A stretch of 64,000 bases of DNA from the NCBI GenBank assembly GCA_016717285.1, contig JADKFU010000005.1, forward strand, positions 1,162,501 through 1,226,500, read 5' to 3'. The DNA comes from Chitinophagaceae bacterium. Lineage in GTDB: Bacteria > Bacteroidota > Bacteroidia > Chitinophagales > UBA10324. Under the pieces are notes generated by a model. That model did no database searches. It worked only from the letters and a program-made list of their open reading frames with translations, and had not been told where the DNA came from. The first letter of the stretch is position 1. Each line of letters starts with the position of its first letter. A program made the position numbers and the translations under genes. Of this stretch, positions 7,696 through 15,309 are shown piece after piece.

Positions 7696-9240
7696 ATGAC
7701 GAAAGCGAAATTTGAATTGCTTGAACAAAAGATTGCCAAGGCCATGGAAGGTGGCGGAGCGAAACGAATTGAGGATCAGCATAAGAAAGGAAAACTTACC
7801 GCGCGGGAACGCATTCAGTTACTGCTTGATGAAGGTTCATTCGAAGAAATAGGAATGTTTGTGATGCACAGATCCGCTGATTTCGGCATGGAGAAGGAAG
7901 TCTATCTGGGTGATGGCGTTGTGACCGGTTACGGTACCGTAAATGGCAGAATGGTCTATGTGTATTCTCAGGATTTTACAGTGTTTGGCGGTTCGCTATC
8001 TGAAACCCATGCTGATAAAATTGTTCGCATTATGGAGATGGCGCTGAAAAACGGAGTGCCGGTCGTTGGGCTGAACGACAGCGGTGGTGCCCGCATACAG
8101 GAAGGTGTGGTTTCACTCGGCGGCTATGCCGATATATTTTATCTGAACACGAAAGCTTCCGGCGTTGTACCGCAAATATCCGCTATCATGGGTCCATGCG
8201 CTGGTGGCGCAGTGTATTCACCGGCGATAACTGATTTTGTTTTAATGGTAGAGAATTCTTCTTACATGTTTGTAACAGGTCCGAATGTAGTGAAGACCGT
8301 TACACATGAAGAAGTATCCTTTGAAGAATTAGGTGGTGCTGTTACACACGCCACCAAATCAGGTGTTACGCATTTTACGTCGCACAATGAGGCAGCCTGT
8401 ATTCAGAAAATAAAAAATGTGCTTTCGTACCTGCCGCAAAACTGTGAAGAGATTGCACCCATGTATCCTTATGAAGCTGCCAATGAACGAAGGCCAAAGC
8501 TTAATACAATCATACCTGAAAATCCCAATCAACCTTACGATATGAAGGATGTGATTGCCGCGATTACAGATGAGGGTAGTTTTTTGGAAGTGCATGAACA
8601 GTTTGCTGAAAACATGGTGGTGGGTTTTGGTAGAATTGGCGGAAGAAGCATTGGCATTGTTGCCAATCAACCTGCGGTTTTGGCAGGCGTACTCGATATC
8701 AAAGCTTCTTCAAAAGGCGCAAGGTTTGTTCGCACCTGCGATTCATTCAATGTTCCTTTACTCGTATTGGAAGATGTTCCGGGCTTTATGCCGGGAACCG
8801 ATCAGGAATGGAATGGTATTATCAGTAATGGTGCGAAGTTATTATATGCATTCTGTGAAGCAACAGTGCCGCGTGTTACTGTTATAACGCGGAAAGCATA
8901 TGGTGGTGCATATGATGTTATGAATTCCAAACACATTGGTGCCGACATGAATTATGCATGGCCCACTGCAGAAATTGCAGTGATGGGAGCAAAGGGTGCT
9001 GCTGAAATTATTTTCAGAAAAGAAATAAATGGCGCCACTGATAAAGAAGCCAAACTGCAGGAGAAGGTTGATGAATACGCTGAAAAATTCGCTAACCCTT
9101 ATGGAGCCGCATCACATGGATATATTGATGAAGTGATCCGCCCGGATGAAACTCGCATGAAGTTGCTGCGTGCCTTTTCATTGCTTGAAAATAAAGTGGA
9201 TAAGCGGCCAAGGAAAAAGCATGGAAATATTCCTTTGTAA
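7696..9240 (+). CDS. Acyl-CoA carboxylase, carboxyltransferase (beta) subunit
   Basis: 514 residues, full length for the PccB/MmdA type. It transfers a carboxyl group from biotin to propionyl- or acetyl-CoA. Two crotonase-like halves are visible: the N-terminal one with GLNDSGGARIQEGV and IMGPCAGGAVYSPA (acyl-CoA oxyanion loop), the C-terminal one with LEDVPGFMPGTDQEWNGI and TRKAYGGAYDVMNSKHIG (carboxybiotin side), ending in RKKHGNIPL, a common C-terminus in the family. The biotin carboxylase and biotin carrier subunits are not next to it, so they must be encoded elsewhere. Propionyl-CoA carboxylase is the most likely role; methylmalonyl-CoA decarboxylase cannot be excluded. Confidence 0.93.
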   Translation: MTKAKFELLEQKIAKAMEGGGAKRIEDQHKKGKLTARERIQLLLDEGSFEEIGMFVMHRSADFGMEKEVYLGDGVVTGYGTVNGRMVYVYSQDFTVFGGSLSETHADKIVRIMEMALKNGVPVVGLNDSGGARIQEGVVSLGGYADIFYLNTKASGVVPQISAIMGPCAGGAVYSPAITDFVLMVENSSYMFVTGPNVVKTVTHEEVSFEELGGAVTHATKSGVTHFTSHNEAACIQKIKNVLSYLPQNCEEIAPMYPYEAANERRPKLNTIIPENPNQPYDMKDVIAAITDEGSFLEVHEQFAENMVVGFGRIGGRSIGIVANQPAVLAGVLDIKASSKGARFVRTCDSFNVPLLVLEDVPGFMPGTDQEWNGIISNGAKLLYAFCEATVPRVTVITRKAYGGAYDVMNSKHIGADMNYAWPTAEIAVMGAKGAAEIIFRKEINGATDKEAKLQEKVDEYAEKFANPYGAASHGYIDEVIRPDETRMKLLRAFSLLENKVDKRPRKKHGNIPL

Positions 9241-9306
9241 GAAAGTTATATTGCGCATCTGAATGATTTAGCTGTTTGTTCAAAGTGAAATGCCAAACAA
9301 CCACTG

Positions 9307-10194
9307 ATGCCTGAAAACCTGAACGAGCTGATTCGGCGGATTATCAATCCTTTAATTTTTGGCAATGTAGTCATCTCATTGTGCGCGCTTGCCATTTTAC
9401 TGGAAACATACATTTTGCTGGGAATGCCTGTTTACATGGATGGATTGGCCTTCCTCGTTTTTTTTGCAACACTCTTTTTGTACAATGTTCATAGGTTACT
9501 AAGTGTCTCTCGTATTCCACCGCAGGATTACGGAACAATAACGGGCCTGGCGGCAAAGCACCGTTTCACATTGTTCATGTTTTCCATTATTGGTGCAGGC
9601 GGCGTTGCTTTTTTTGTTTTCCAGACGAGTTTATTGATTTTTGGAATCCTGGTAGCACTTGGAATAATTTCTTCCTTGTACGAATTGCCATTGGTACGTT
9701 CCACCAGTCGTTTCAGAAGTCTTCGCAATCTCTGGATTCATAAGGCATTCATGATTACCACTGTGTGGACACTTGCCACTGCTTTTCTTCCGGCGGTAAA
9801 TGTAGAGTGGCCGCTGGTTGACTACAATTTGTGGTTGGTGCTGGCCGAACGAATGCTGTTCATTTTTATGGTAGCACTTTGTTTTGATGCGCGCGACATT
9901 GAATTTGACAGGAAGGAAGGATTGAAGACCATTCCTATCCGTTATGGACCTGCTGCGACTGAAAATCTTTACAAAGTGATCAGCGGGTTGCTCATTTTTA
10001 TTTCGGGCATCCATTACTTTGTGCTCGCGCATTATTATGGAACCGGTGTTGCCATGATTGTGTCTGCCTGCATTACTTATCTGGTGATTTCAAGAACACG
10101 TACAAAGCAATCTGATTTCTATTACCTGTTTTTAGTGGATGGAATGATGATACTGCAGTTTTTGCTGGTGCTGTTACTGGACAGTATTTGGTGA
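9307..10194 (+). CDS. UbiA-like integral membrane protein lacking the first Asp motif
   Basis: 295 residues with about nine hydrophobic helices. The second aspartate-rich motif of the UbiA prenyltransferases is recognisable as CFDARDIEFDRKEGLKTIP followed by RYG. The first motif, normally NDxxDxxxD, is replaced by LYNVHRLLSVSR, which keeps the Asn but lacks both aspartates. The fold call is therefore fairly good, but prenyl-diphosphate transferase activity is doubtful. Starts 66 bases after the carboxylase gene and ends 59 bases before the SemiSWEET gene, possibly one transcript. Confidence 0.75.
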   Translation: MPENLNELIRRIINPLIFGNVVISLCALAILLETYILLGMPVYMDGLAFLVFFATLFLYNVHRLLSVSRIPPQDYGTITGLAAKHRFTLFMFSIIGAGGVAFFVFQTSLLIFGILVALGIISSLYELPLVRSTSRFRSLRNLWIHKAFMITTVWTLATAFLPAVNVEWPLVDYNLWLVLAERMLFIFMVALCFDARDIEFDRKEGLKTIPIRYGPAATENLYKVISGLLIFISGIHYFVLAHYYGTGVAMIVSACITYLVISRTRTKQSDFYYLFLVDGMMILQFLLVLLLDSIW

Positions 10195-10253
10195 AGACCT
10201 TTTGCTGGGTTTTAATTTTTGTACCAGTTGAATTTTTAACTTCAATAGCAAGG

Positions 10254-10472
10254 ATGTCTTCAAATGATACACTTGGATTGATTGCGGGCGCACTCACATC
10301 CATTTCATTTCTTCCGCAGGTAATTAAAACGTGGCGTACGAAGTCAGCCAAAGATCTCTCATTAGTGATGTTTGGAATTTTTTCTGCCGGTGCAACACTG
10401 TGGCTGATTTATGGTTTACAGGTTAACAGCCTTCCGATTATTTCGGCCAATTTACTTACACTGTTTCTCTGA
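10254..10472 (+). CDS. SemiSWEET-type sugar transporter, truncated by in-frame stop
   Basis: Three-helix PQ-loop protein: LGLIAGALTSISFLPQVIKTW with the Pro-Gln motif, then TKSAKDLSLVMFGIFSAGATLWLIYG and NSLPIISANLLTLFL. The start at 10254 matches the usual family N-terminus; an in-frame candidate at 10188 overlaps the previous gene. The reading frame stops at TGA (10470-10472) in the middle of the last helix, but the next 11 codons in the same frame read MVILYFKLKFK then TAG (10506-10508), exactly the expected end of the family. One substitution, for example GGA to TGA, explains this. The product is 73 instead of about 85 residues. Confidence 0.85.
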   Translation: MSSNDTLGLIAGALTSISFLPQVIKTWRTKSAKDLSLVMFGIFSAGATLWLIYGLQVNSLPIISANLLTLFL

Positions 10473-10512
10473 ATGGTCATCCTTTATTTCAAGCTAAAAT
10501 TCAAATAGCAAT

Positions 10513-10935
10513 TTATTTTCTTTCAAGAATGGCATTTGTAATTCTGCTGATGCAGATCAGTTTTTCCTGCTCATTGTAAATTTTTATTTCCCACACCTGC
10601 GTGCTTCTTCCCAAATGAATCGGCTTTGCGATTCCCGTCACAAAACCATCACGGGCCGTTTTAATGTGATTTGCATTGATCTCCAGGCCGACTACCGTTT
10701 GTGTTGTTGAGTCGATACATAATACAGATGCCACACTTCCCAATGATTCAGCCAGTACTACAGAAGCACCGCCATGCAAAAGTCCCATGGGTTGTTTGGT
10801 TCGATAATCAACCGGCATGGTAGCTTTAAGAAAATCGTCGCCAGCTTCTGTAAACTCAATGCCTACATGTTGTTGCATGCTGTTGTTGTGCCATTCATTC
10901 AGTTCTTTAATGTCGATGGTTTTTTTCCAAATCAT
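10513..10935 (-). CDS. Hotdog-fold thioesterase, PaaI/MenI type
   Basis: 140 residues, the normal length. The signature GLLHGGASVVLAESLGS near residue 52 contains the His-Gly-Gly and the catalytic acidic residue of the 4HBT group related to EntH, PaaI and the 1,4-dihydroxy-2-naphthoyl-CoA hydrolases. It ends with the typical strand pattern STQVWEIKIYNEQEKLICISRITNAIL. In menaquinone-using Bacteroidota, DHNA-CoA hydrolysis is a plausible role, but no other men gene is nearby. Convergent with the SemiSWEET gene; only 4 bases separate it from that gene's extended stop. Confidence 0.88.
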   Translation of the reverse strand: MIWKKTIDIKELNEWHNNSMQQHVGIEFTEAGDDFLKATMPVDYRTKQPMGLLHGGASVVLAESLGSVASVLCIDSTTQTVVGLEINANHIKTARDGFVTGIAKPIHLGRSTQVWEIKIYNEQEKLICISRITNAILERK

Positions 10936-11088
10936 GTTTTCAAAGTTATTTTTTCAAGCTATAATAATTCTTTTTCTTTTTTTAGGTGGGAAGATTTCAA
11001 ATGTAGTAAAAATAGCAGCTACGGATAATCGATCCGAACCGCCACCCTGCAGGAATTTTTGACAACAGAAAAATAAAGTGCAAAAATA

Positions 11089-11120
11089 TTTGAGAAACCG
11101 AATAGTTGCACATATATTTG
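11089..11120 (+). promoter_or_regulatory. Promoter of the ArsR/SRPBCC operon
   Basis: TTTG at 11089-11092, 20-base spacer, TATATTTG at 11113-11120: a full match to the Bacteroidota -33/-7 consensus. Transcription would start near 11127, so the first usable start codon is the ATG at 11157, not the in-frame upstream candidate at 11106. Confidence 0.72.
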
Positions 11121-11156
11121 CAACCGATTGGTTTCCCAAAAAATGATTTGATAAAA

Positions 11157-11477
11157 ATGAGAAGGGATATTTTCCAGGCATTAGCTGATCCTACAAGGCG
11201 GGCGATTCTTACCTTAATTGCATTGCAGGCAATGACACCGAACGCCATTGCAGAAAACTTTAACACTACCCGACAGGCTATTTCTAAACATCTTCGCATA
11301 CTCACGGAATGCGAGCTGGTAAAACAGAAGCAACAAGGCAGGGAAATTTATTACTCTCTTGAAATTCATAAAATGAAAGAGATTGATAAATGGTTAAACC
11401 AATTCAGAACACTTTGGGAAACACGATTCAAGCAACTGGACAATGTATTATCAACCATTAAAAAACAGAAAAAATGA
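11157..11477 (+). CDS. ArsR-family winged-helix transcriptional regulator
   Basis: About 106 residues from the ATG at 11157, beginning MRRDIFQALADPTRRAIL, the hallmark start of ArsR proteins that pair with SRPBCC genes. The recognition helix region reads NFNTTRQAISKHLRILTECELV and the wing KQQGREIYYSL. No Cys-based metal site (ELCVC) is present, so it probably does not sense arsenic or zinc. Its TGA overlaps the ATG of the next gene (ATGA), so the two are translationally coupled; such pairs usually autoregulate. Confidence 0.92.
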   Translation: MRRDIFQALADPTRRAILTLIALQAMTPNAIAENFNTTRQAISKHLRILTECELVKQKQQGREIYYSLEIHKMKEIDKWLNQFRTLWETRFKQLDNVLSTIKKQKK

Positions 11478-11974
11478 ACAACAACCTGCAATTTGATTTT
11501 ACCGTTGACAAGGCGGCTCAAAAAGTATACATAACAAGAGAATTTGATGCAGATCTTTCGCTGGTCTGGGATGCTTATACTAAACCGGAAATTCTTGACC
11601 AGTGGTGGGCACCTAAACCGTATACCTCAAAAACCAAATTTATGAATTTTGAAATCGGTGGGCGAAGATTTTATGCGATGGTAAGCCCGGAAGGGCAGGA
11701 GCGTTGGTCCGTTCAGAAATATACTTCCATTACTCCGAAAACCAATTTCAAAATGTCGAATGCTTTTGCAGACGAAGATGAAAACCCTGAATTGCCTGGT
11801 TCCGAGTGGGATTTTAATTTCAGCGGACAAAACGAAATGACACTAGTCAGTATTACTATTTATAATGAATCCCTTGAACGCTTAGAAAGAATGATTGAAA
11901 TGGGCTTTAAGGAAGGATATGCTATGCAAATGAAAAACCTGGAAGAATTGTTGGCAACTTTATCACGACCATAA
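11474..11974 (+). CDS. SRPBCC (AHSA1/START-like) domain protein
   Basis: 166 residues. The family landmarks are clear: REFDADLSLVWDAYTKPEILDQWWAP at residues 21-48, FEIGGRRFYAMVSPEG, and the last helix GFKEGYAMQMKNLEELLATL. These proteins form a deep hydrophobic ligand cavity; specific ligands are mostly unknown. Overlaps the ArsR gene by four bases, so the pair is one operon in which the regulator probably responds to the same kind of small molecule (inference). Confidence 0.92.
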   Translation: MNNNLQFDFTVDKAAQKVYITREFDADLSLVWDAYTKPEILDQWWAPKPYTSKTKFMNFEIGGRRFYAMVSPEGQERWSVQKYTSITPKTNFKMSNAFADEDENPELPGSEWDFNFSGQNEMTLVSITIYNESLERLERMIEMGFKEGYAMQMKNLEELLATLSRP

Positions 11975-12047
11975 TAGAATTTGAGCTGCTGTTAACATTG
12001 ACTTGGCAGTAGTGTGGTATTCAGAATAGTGTAAGTATCTAAAACAA

Positions 12048-12232
12048 ATGTTCAAAGAAATGAAGAAGCAAAATCTTCTATATAAACTTGTAAATGTGTT
12101 TCCTGAACACAAAATAAATTTTGACTTCGATGAGTGTGATAGAATTTTAATTGTGCATTTCAAAAATGTTTCAGCAGAAAATTTAAAGGTATTGTAACGT
12201 CTTTCTATTACGAATATGAAATGCTGGAATAG
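12048..12232 (+). pseudogene. Small conserved-looking ORF, probably frameshifted
   Basis: From the ATG at 12048 a 49-codon frame runs to TAA at 12195-12197, containing YKLVNVFPEHKINFDFDECD then RILIVHFKNVSAEN. It resembles short Bacteroidota proteins of about 65-70 residues with an INFDLEDCD core and a C-terminus like GFxCEVLE (recalled pattern, not searched). After the stop, the neighbouring frame continues IVTSFYYEYEMLE and ends at TAG (12230-12232), which would be such a C-terminus, so a one-base indel near 12185-12197 may have split the gene. If not frameshifted, it is a 49-residue hypothetical protein. Confidence 0.4.
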
Positions 12233-12679
12233 AAAAGGCCAACAGATTTGTAATCACCTATTATAGATTGCAGCACATAACCAAACTCTAAAAACAACCT
12301 TACAAGGTACACCATGTGTTTTTGCTGACCTGCACGAATAGCAGAGTAAGTGGCACTTATTGTATAAATTTTGTTGCTAACTTTTGAGGATGCATCTTTG
12401 AACCAGCAGCACTTCAACACTCACAGATTGAGGGTTCTGGAGGAATTTAATCTTTACAGCGGCAGTTTAGAAGAATCAAAGCCAAAAAAATGGCAGCGTC
12501 TGGTATCACAGGCACTATTAACGTAATTCGATTTTGACAATCTTCTGGCTGACTTGAAAAAGTTGTGCGTAGTTGGAAAAGTGCCATAGTAATATCCTTA
12601 TCTATTCATAATAAATGGACTGTAATGTTATAGTGACTGTATTAACTTTCATTGATAAGAATAGAAATGACTGGCAAGA
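12233..12679. other. Gene-free AT-rich stretch
   Basis: 447 bases before the antiporter gene. Only short open frames on both strands with no family features. I see no RNA gene, repeat or promoter that I would defend. Confidence 0.4.
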
Positions 12680-13858
12680 ATGACGATACAAATAATTATT
12701 ACGATTTGCATTTTACTTTTGCTTGCTTATGTTTTTGATCTGACATCGGCAAAGACAAAAGTGCCTTCAGTAATTTTGTTATTACTGTTAGGATTTGCAG
12801 TGCGACAGGTTTCCGGCTTTTTTGAAATAAGCGTTCCTGACCTGTCACCTCTCTTACCGGTCTTTGGAACAGTTGGACTCATACTTATTGTGTTAGAGGG
12901 TTCATTGGAGTTGGAGTTTAACAAAACAAAAGCACCGCTCATTAAAAAATCTCTTGTTGCTGCTTTACTTCCAATGCTAGTATTAGCATTTCTACTTTCA
13001 TTTTTATTTCAGCATTTCGGAGAAGCATCATTCAAAAACAGTTTGACTAATGCAATTCCTCTTTGTATTATTAGCAGCGCAATTGCAATTCCAAGCGTGA
13101 AAACTCTTACAACTTTTAATAAAGAGTTTGTAATTTATGAAAGCAGCTTGTCCGATATCCTCGGTGTTTTATTCTTCAACTTTGTTGCTCTTAACAACAG
13201 TTTTGGATTAGATTCATTTGTGCATTTCGGGTTACAACTATTGATGATAACGGTTGTTTCGTTTGTCGCAACTATCGGTCTTGCTTTTCTGCTCAGCAAA
13301 ATTGATCATCACATAAAATTTGCTCCGATCATTTTGCTCGTCATTTTAATTTATGCTGTCTCTAAAGTTTATCATTTACCGGGATTAATCTTCATTTTGC
13401 TTTTTGGTTTGTTTCTTGGCAATCTTGATGAACTCAAACAATATAAATGGATTGAAAAGTTAAAACCAAATGAGTTGAATAGTGAGGTATATAAATTTAA
13501 GGAGTTAACTATTGAAGCAGCATTTTTGGTAAGAGCGCTTTTCTTTTTACTTTTTGGTTACTTAATTCAGGTGAGTGAAATACTTAACACAGACACTTTG
13601 ATTTGGTCGGTTGGGATTTCTGCTGCAATTTTTCTATTCAGAGCCATTCAATTGAAACTCTCTAAAATTCCTTTGTCACCGCTCTTGTTTATTGCACCCA
13701 GAGGGCTTATTACTATTTTACTTTTTCTTGCAATTGAACCGATACAATCTATTTCATTGGTAAATAAATCGCTCATTATTCAGGTTATATTGTTGACAGC
13801 ACTTGTTATGATGCTCGGGTTTCTGACAAATAAAACAGAAAAAAGTGAATTGGCTTAA
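12680..13858 (+). CDS. Cation:proton antiporter (CPA superfamily)
   Basis: 392 residues and about 12 hydrophobic helices. It begins with a helix and the KVPSVILLLLLGFAVRQ segment seen in NhaP/KefB-type antiporters; GLILIVLEGSLELEFNK corresponds to the conserved helix after it, and ISSAIAIPSVKTL, then ESSLSDILGVLFFNF, to the ion-binding crossover with an Asp (SD). The cytosolic TrkA-N/RCK domain of KefB proteins is absent. Likely exchanges Na+ or K+ for protons at the inner membrane. Transcribed alone. Confidence 0.85.
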   Translation: MTIQIIITICILLLLAYVFDLTSAKTKVPSVILLLLLGFAVRQVSGFFEISVPDLSPLLPVFGTVGLILIVLEGSLELEFNKTKAPLIKKSLVAALLPMLVLAFLLSFLFQHFGEASFKNSLTNAIPLCIISSAIAIPSVKTLTTFNKEFVIYESSLSDILGVLFFNFVALNNSFGLDSFVHFGLQLLMITVVSFVATIGLAFLLSKIDHHIKFAPIILLVILIYAVSKVYHLPGLIFILLFGLFLGNLDELKQYKWIEKLKPNELNSEVYKFKELTIEAAFLVRALFFLLFGYLIQVSEILNTDTLIWSVGISAAIFLFRAIQLKLSKIPLSPLLFIAPRGLITILLFLAIEPIQSISLVNKSLIIQVILLTALVMMLGFLTNKTEKSELA

Positions 13859-13926
13859 GAAGCAGCTAATTTTAAAGGAGCGTTTACTTTACAACTCAAA
13901 GTAAATGGTTCTAAAACAATAAGCTC

Positions 13927-15102
13927 ATGACGGCACCAATATCAATCTATCAGCGCTTGCATAAACTTCTCATAGCAATAATATATTTCACGCTGGCAAG
14001 TTGTGGTAATGAAAGGGACGGTGCGGCTAAAATTATTCATGCTCCATCGGTTGATAGCGTACCTGCACGGAATACAGTTGCAAAAAAAGTTGATTACACT
14101 GTTGATTTTAGCGCAAACGCGGTAACTGAAGTAGGCAAGGCTATAAACTGCATTTATCAGGACGTTAATGATAATTATTGGTTTGCTTCCAATGGATCAG
14201 GAGTATATTGTTATGATGGGAAAACTTTACTACAGTTTACTACTAAAAATGGGTTGAACGATAACCAGGTATTTACCATTCAGGAAGATAATCATGGAAA
14301 CCTTTGGTTCTTAACGGCAGGCGGTATCAGTTGCTTTAACGGTAAAGCATTCACCGCTTTTCCTGATAAGAGCAACAAGCAATTGCTGAGCGATAAGGGA
14401 ATCAGCATGGAACCGGATGATATGTGGTTTGAGGTGGGAGGAGGAGCATATCACAGCGACAGTAAAACGTTTACCTATGTGCTCCTGCCGGCTTCTTCTT
14501 TAGATGCCAGGCATTTTAATCCAACAAATTCCAGTGACCCGGATTTGCGCATGCTCAACGCTTATTCGGTGTATTGTACCCTGAAAGACAAAAAGGGGAA
14601 TGTTTGGTTGGGTACACAAACTTTAGGTGTGTGTCGCTTCGATGGAAAATCATTTACATGGTTTACTGAAAAAGGATTGAGTGGACCTGCTGTTCGTGGT
14701 TTATTTGAAGATAGTAACGGTAACCTTTGGTTTGGAAATAATGGTAATGGACTCTTCAAATACGATGGAAAAAGCTTGATCAATTTTACGGCGGAAAAAG
14801 GAATGAGTAATCCTGAATTTTTGAAATCAGGAAAATCAGGACCAGGAACTTTAGCACGGGTCTGGACCATAAACGAAGACAATAATGGAAACCTTTGGAT
14901 AGGAACGTATGATGCAGGTGTCTGGCGTTTTGATGGCGAAAACTTAACTAATTATACGAGTATCGACGGACTTACTAGTAATGCTATCAATACAATTTAT
15001 AAAGACAGGAAGGGAGAACTTTGGTTTGGAACAGACGGAGCAGGTGTGTGTAAATTCAACGGAATATCCTTCTCAGGTTTTGCTTTTAATCCTGAAAAAT
15101 AG
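13927..15102 (+). CDS. Stand-alone two-component-type propeller lipoprotein
   Basis: 391 residues. The N-terminus MTAPISIYQRLHKLLIAIIY continues FTLASC, a lipobox with Cys26. The rest is a series of reg_prop repeats, each with the pattern D-x-x-G-N-x-W-F-G-T and G-V-x-x-F-D-G-K, e.g. NVWLGTQTLGVCRFDGKS, NLWFGNNGNGLFKYDGKS, NLWIGTYDAGVWRFDGEN and ELWFGTDGAGVCKFNG. In hybrid sensor kinases these repeats form the ligand-binding periplasmic propeller; here there is no Y_Y_Y, membrane segment or kinase. It may bind a ligand at the membrane surface for another protein. No clear operon partner. Confidence 0.85.
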   Translation: MTAPISIYQRLHKLLIAIIYFTLASCGNERDGAAKIIHAPSVDSVPARNTVAKKVDYTVDFSANAVTEVGKAINCIYQDVNDNYWFASNGSGVYCYDGKTLLQFTTKNGLNDNQVFTIQEDNHGNLWFLTAGGISCFNGKAFTAFPDKSNKQLLSDKGISMEPDDMWFEVGGGAYHSDSKTFTYVLLPASSLDARHFNPTNSSDPDLRMLNAYSVYCTLKDKKGNVWLGTQTLGVCRFDGKSFTWFTEKGLSGPAVRGLFEDSNGNLWFGNNGNGLFKYDGKSLINFTAEKGMSNPEFLKSGKSGPGTLARVWTINEDNNGNLWIGTYDAGVWRFDGENLTNYTSIDGLTSNAINTIYKDRKGELWFGTDGAGVCKFNGISFSGFAFNPEK

Positions 15103-15233
15103 GGCTGCAAACGGGCACTGGTCACTCTTTGTTGAAAAATTGCACAGGTGATGATGATTAGGGCTTCACTTAATTCCGCTAATCCATTAATAACAGTTGA
15201 AAAATCAATTAGTAAAGCGCGTGTTAATCCGAA

Positions 15234-15247
15234 GTGAGCTTGCTCAC
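15234..15247. other. Short perfect palindrome
   Basis: GTGAGCTTGCTCAC lies in the 207-base gap between the propeller lipoprotein and the convergent RND gene. A six-pair stem with a two-base loop and no T-run; it is more like a protein-binding dyad than a terminator. Function unknown. Confidence 0.3.
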
Positions 15248-15309
15248 ATGGATTGTCCGGTTAATTGGTATGAATATGATGGAGAAATAAACTGACGATA
15301 GCATGAATT

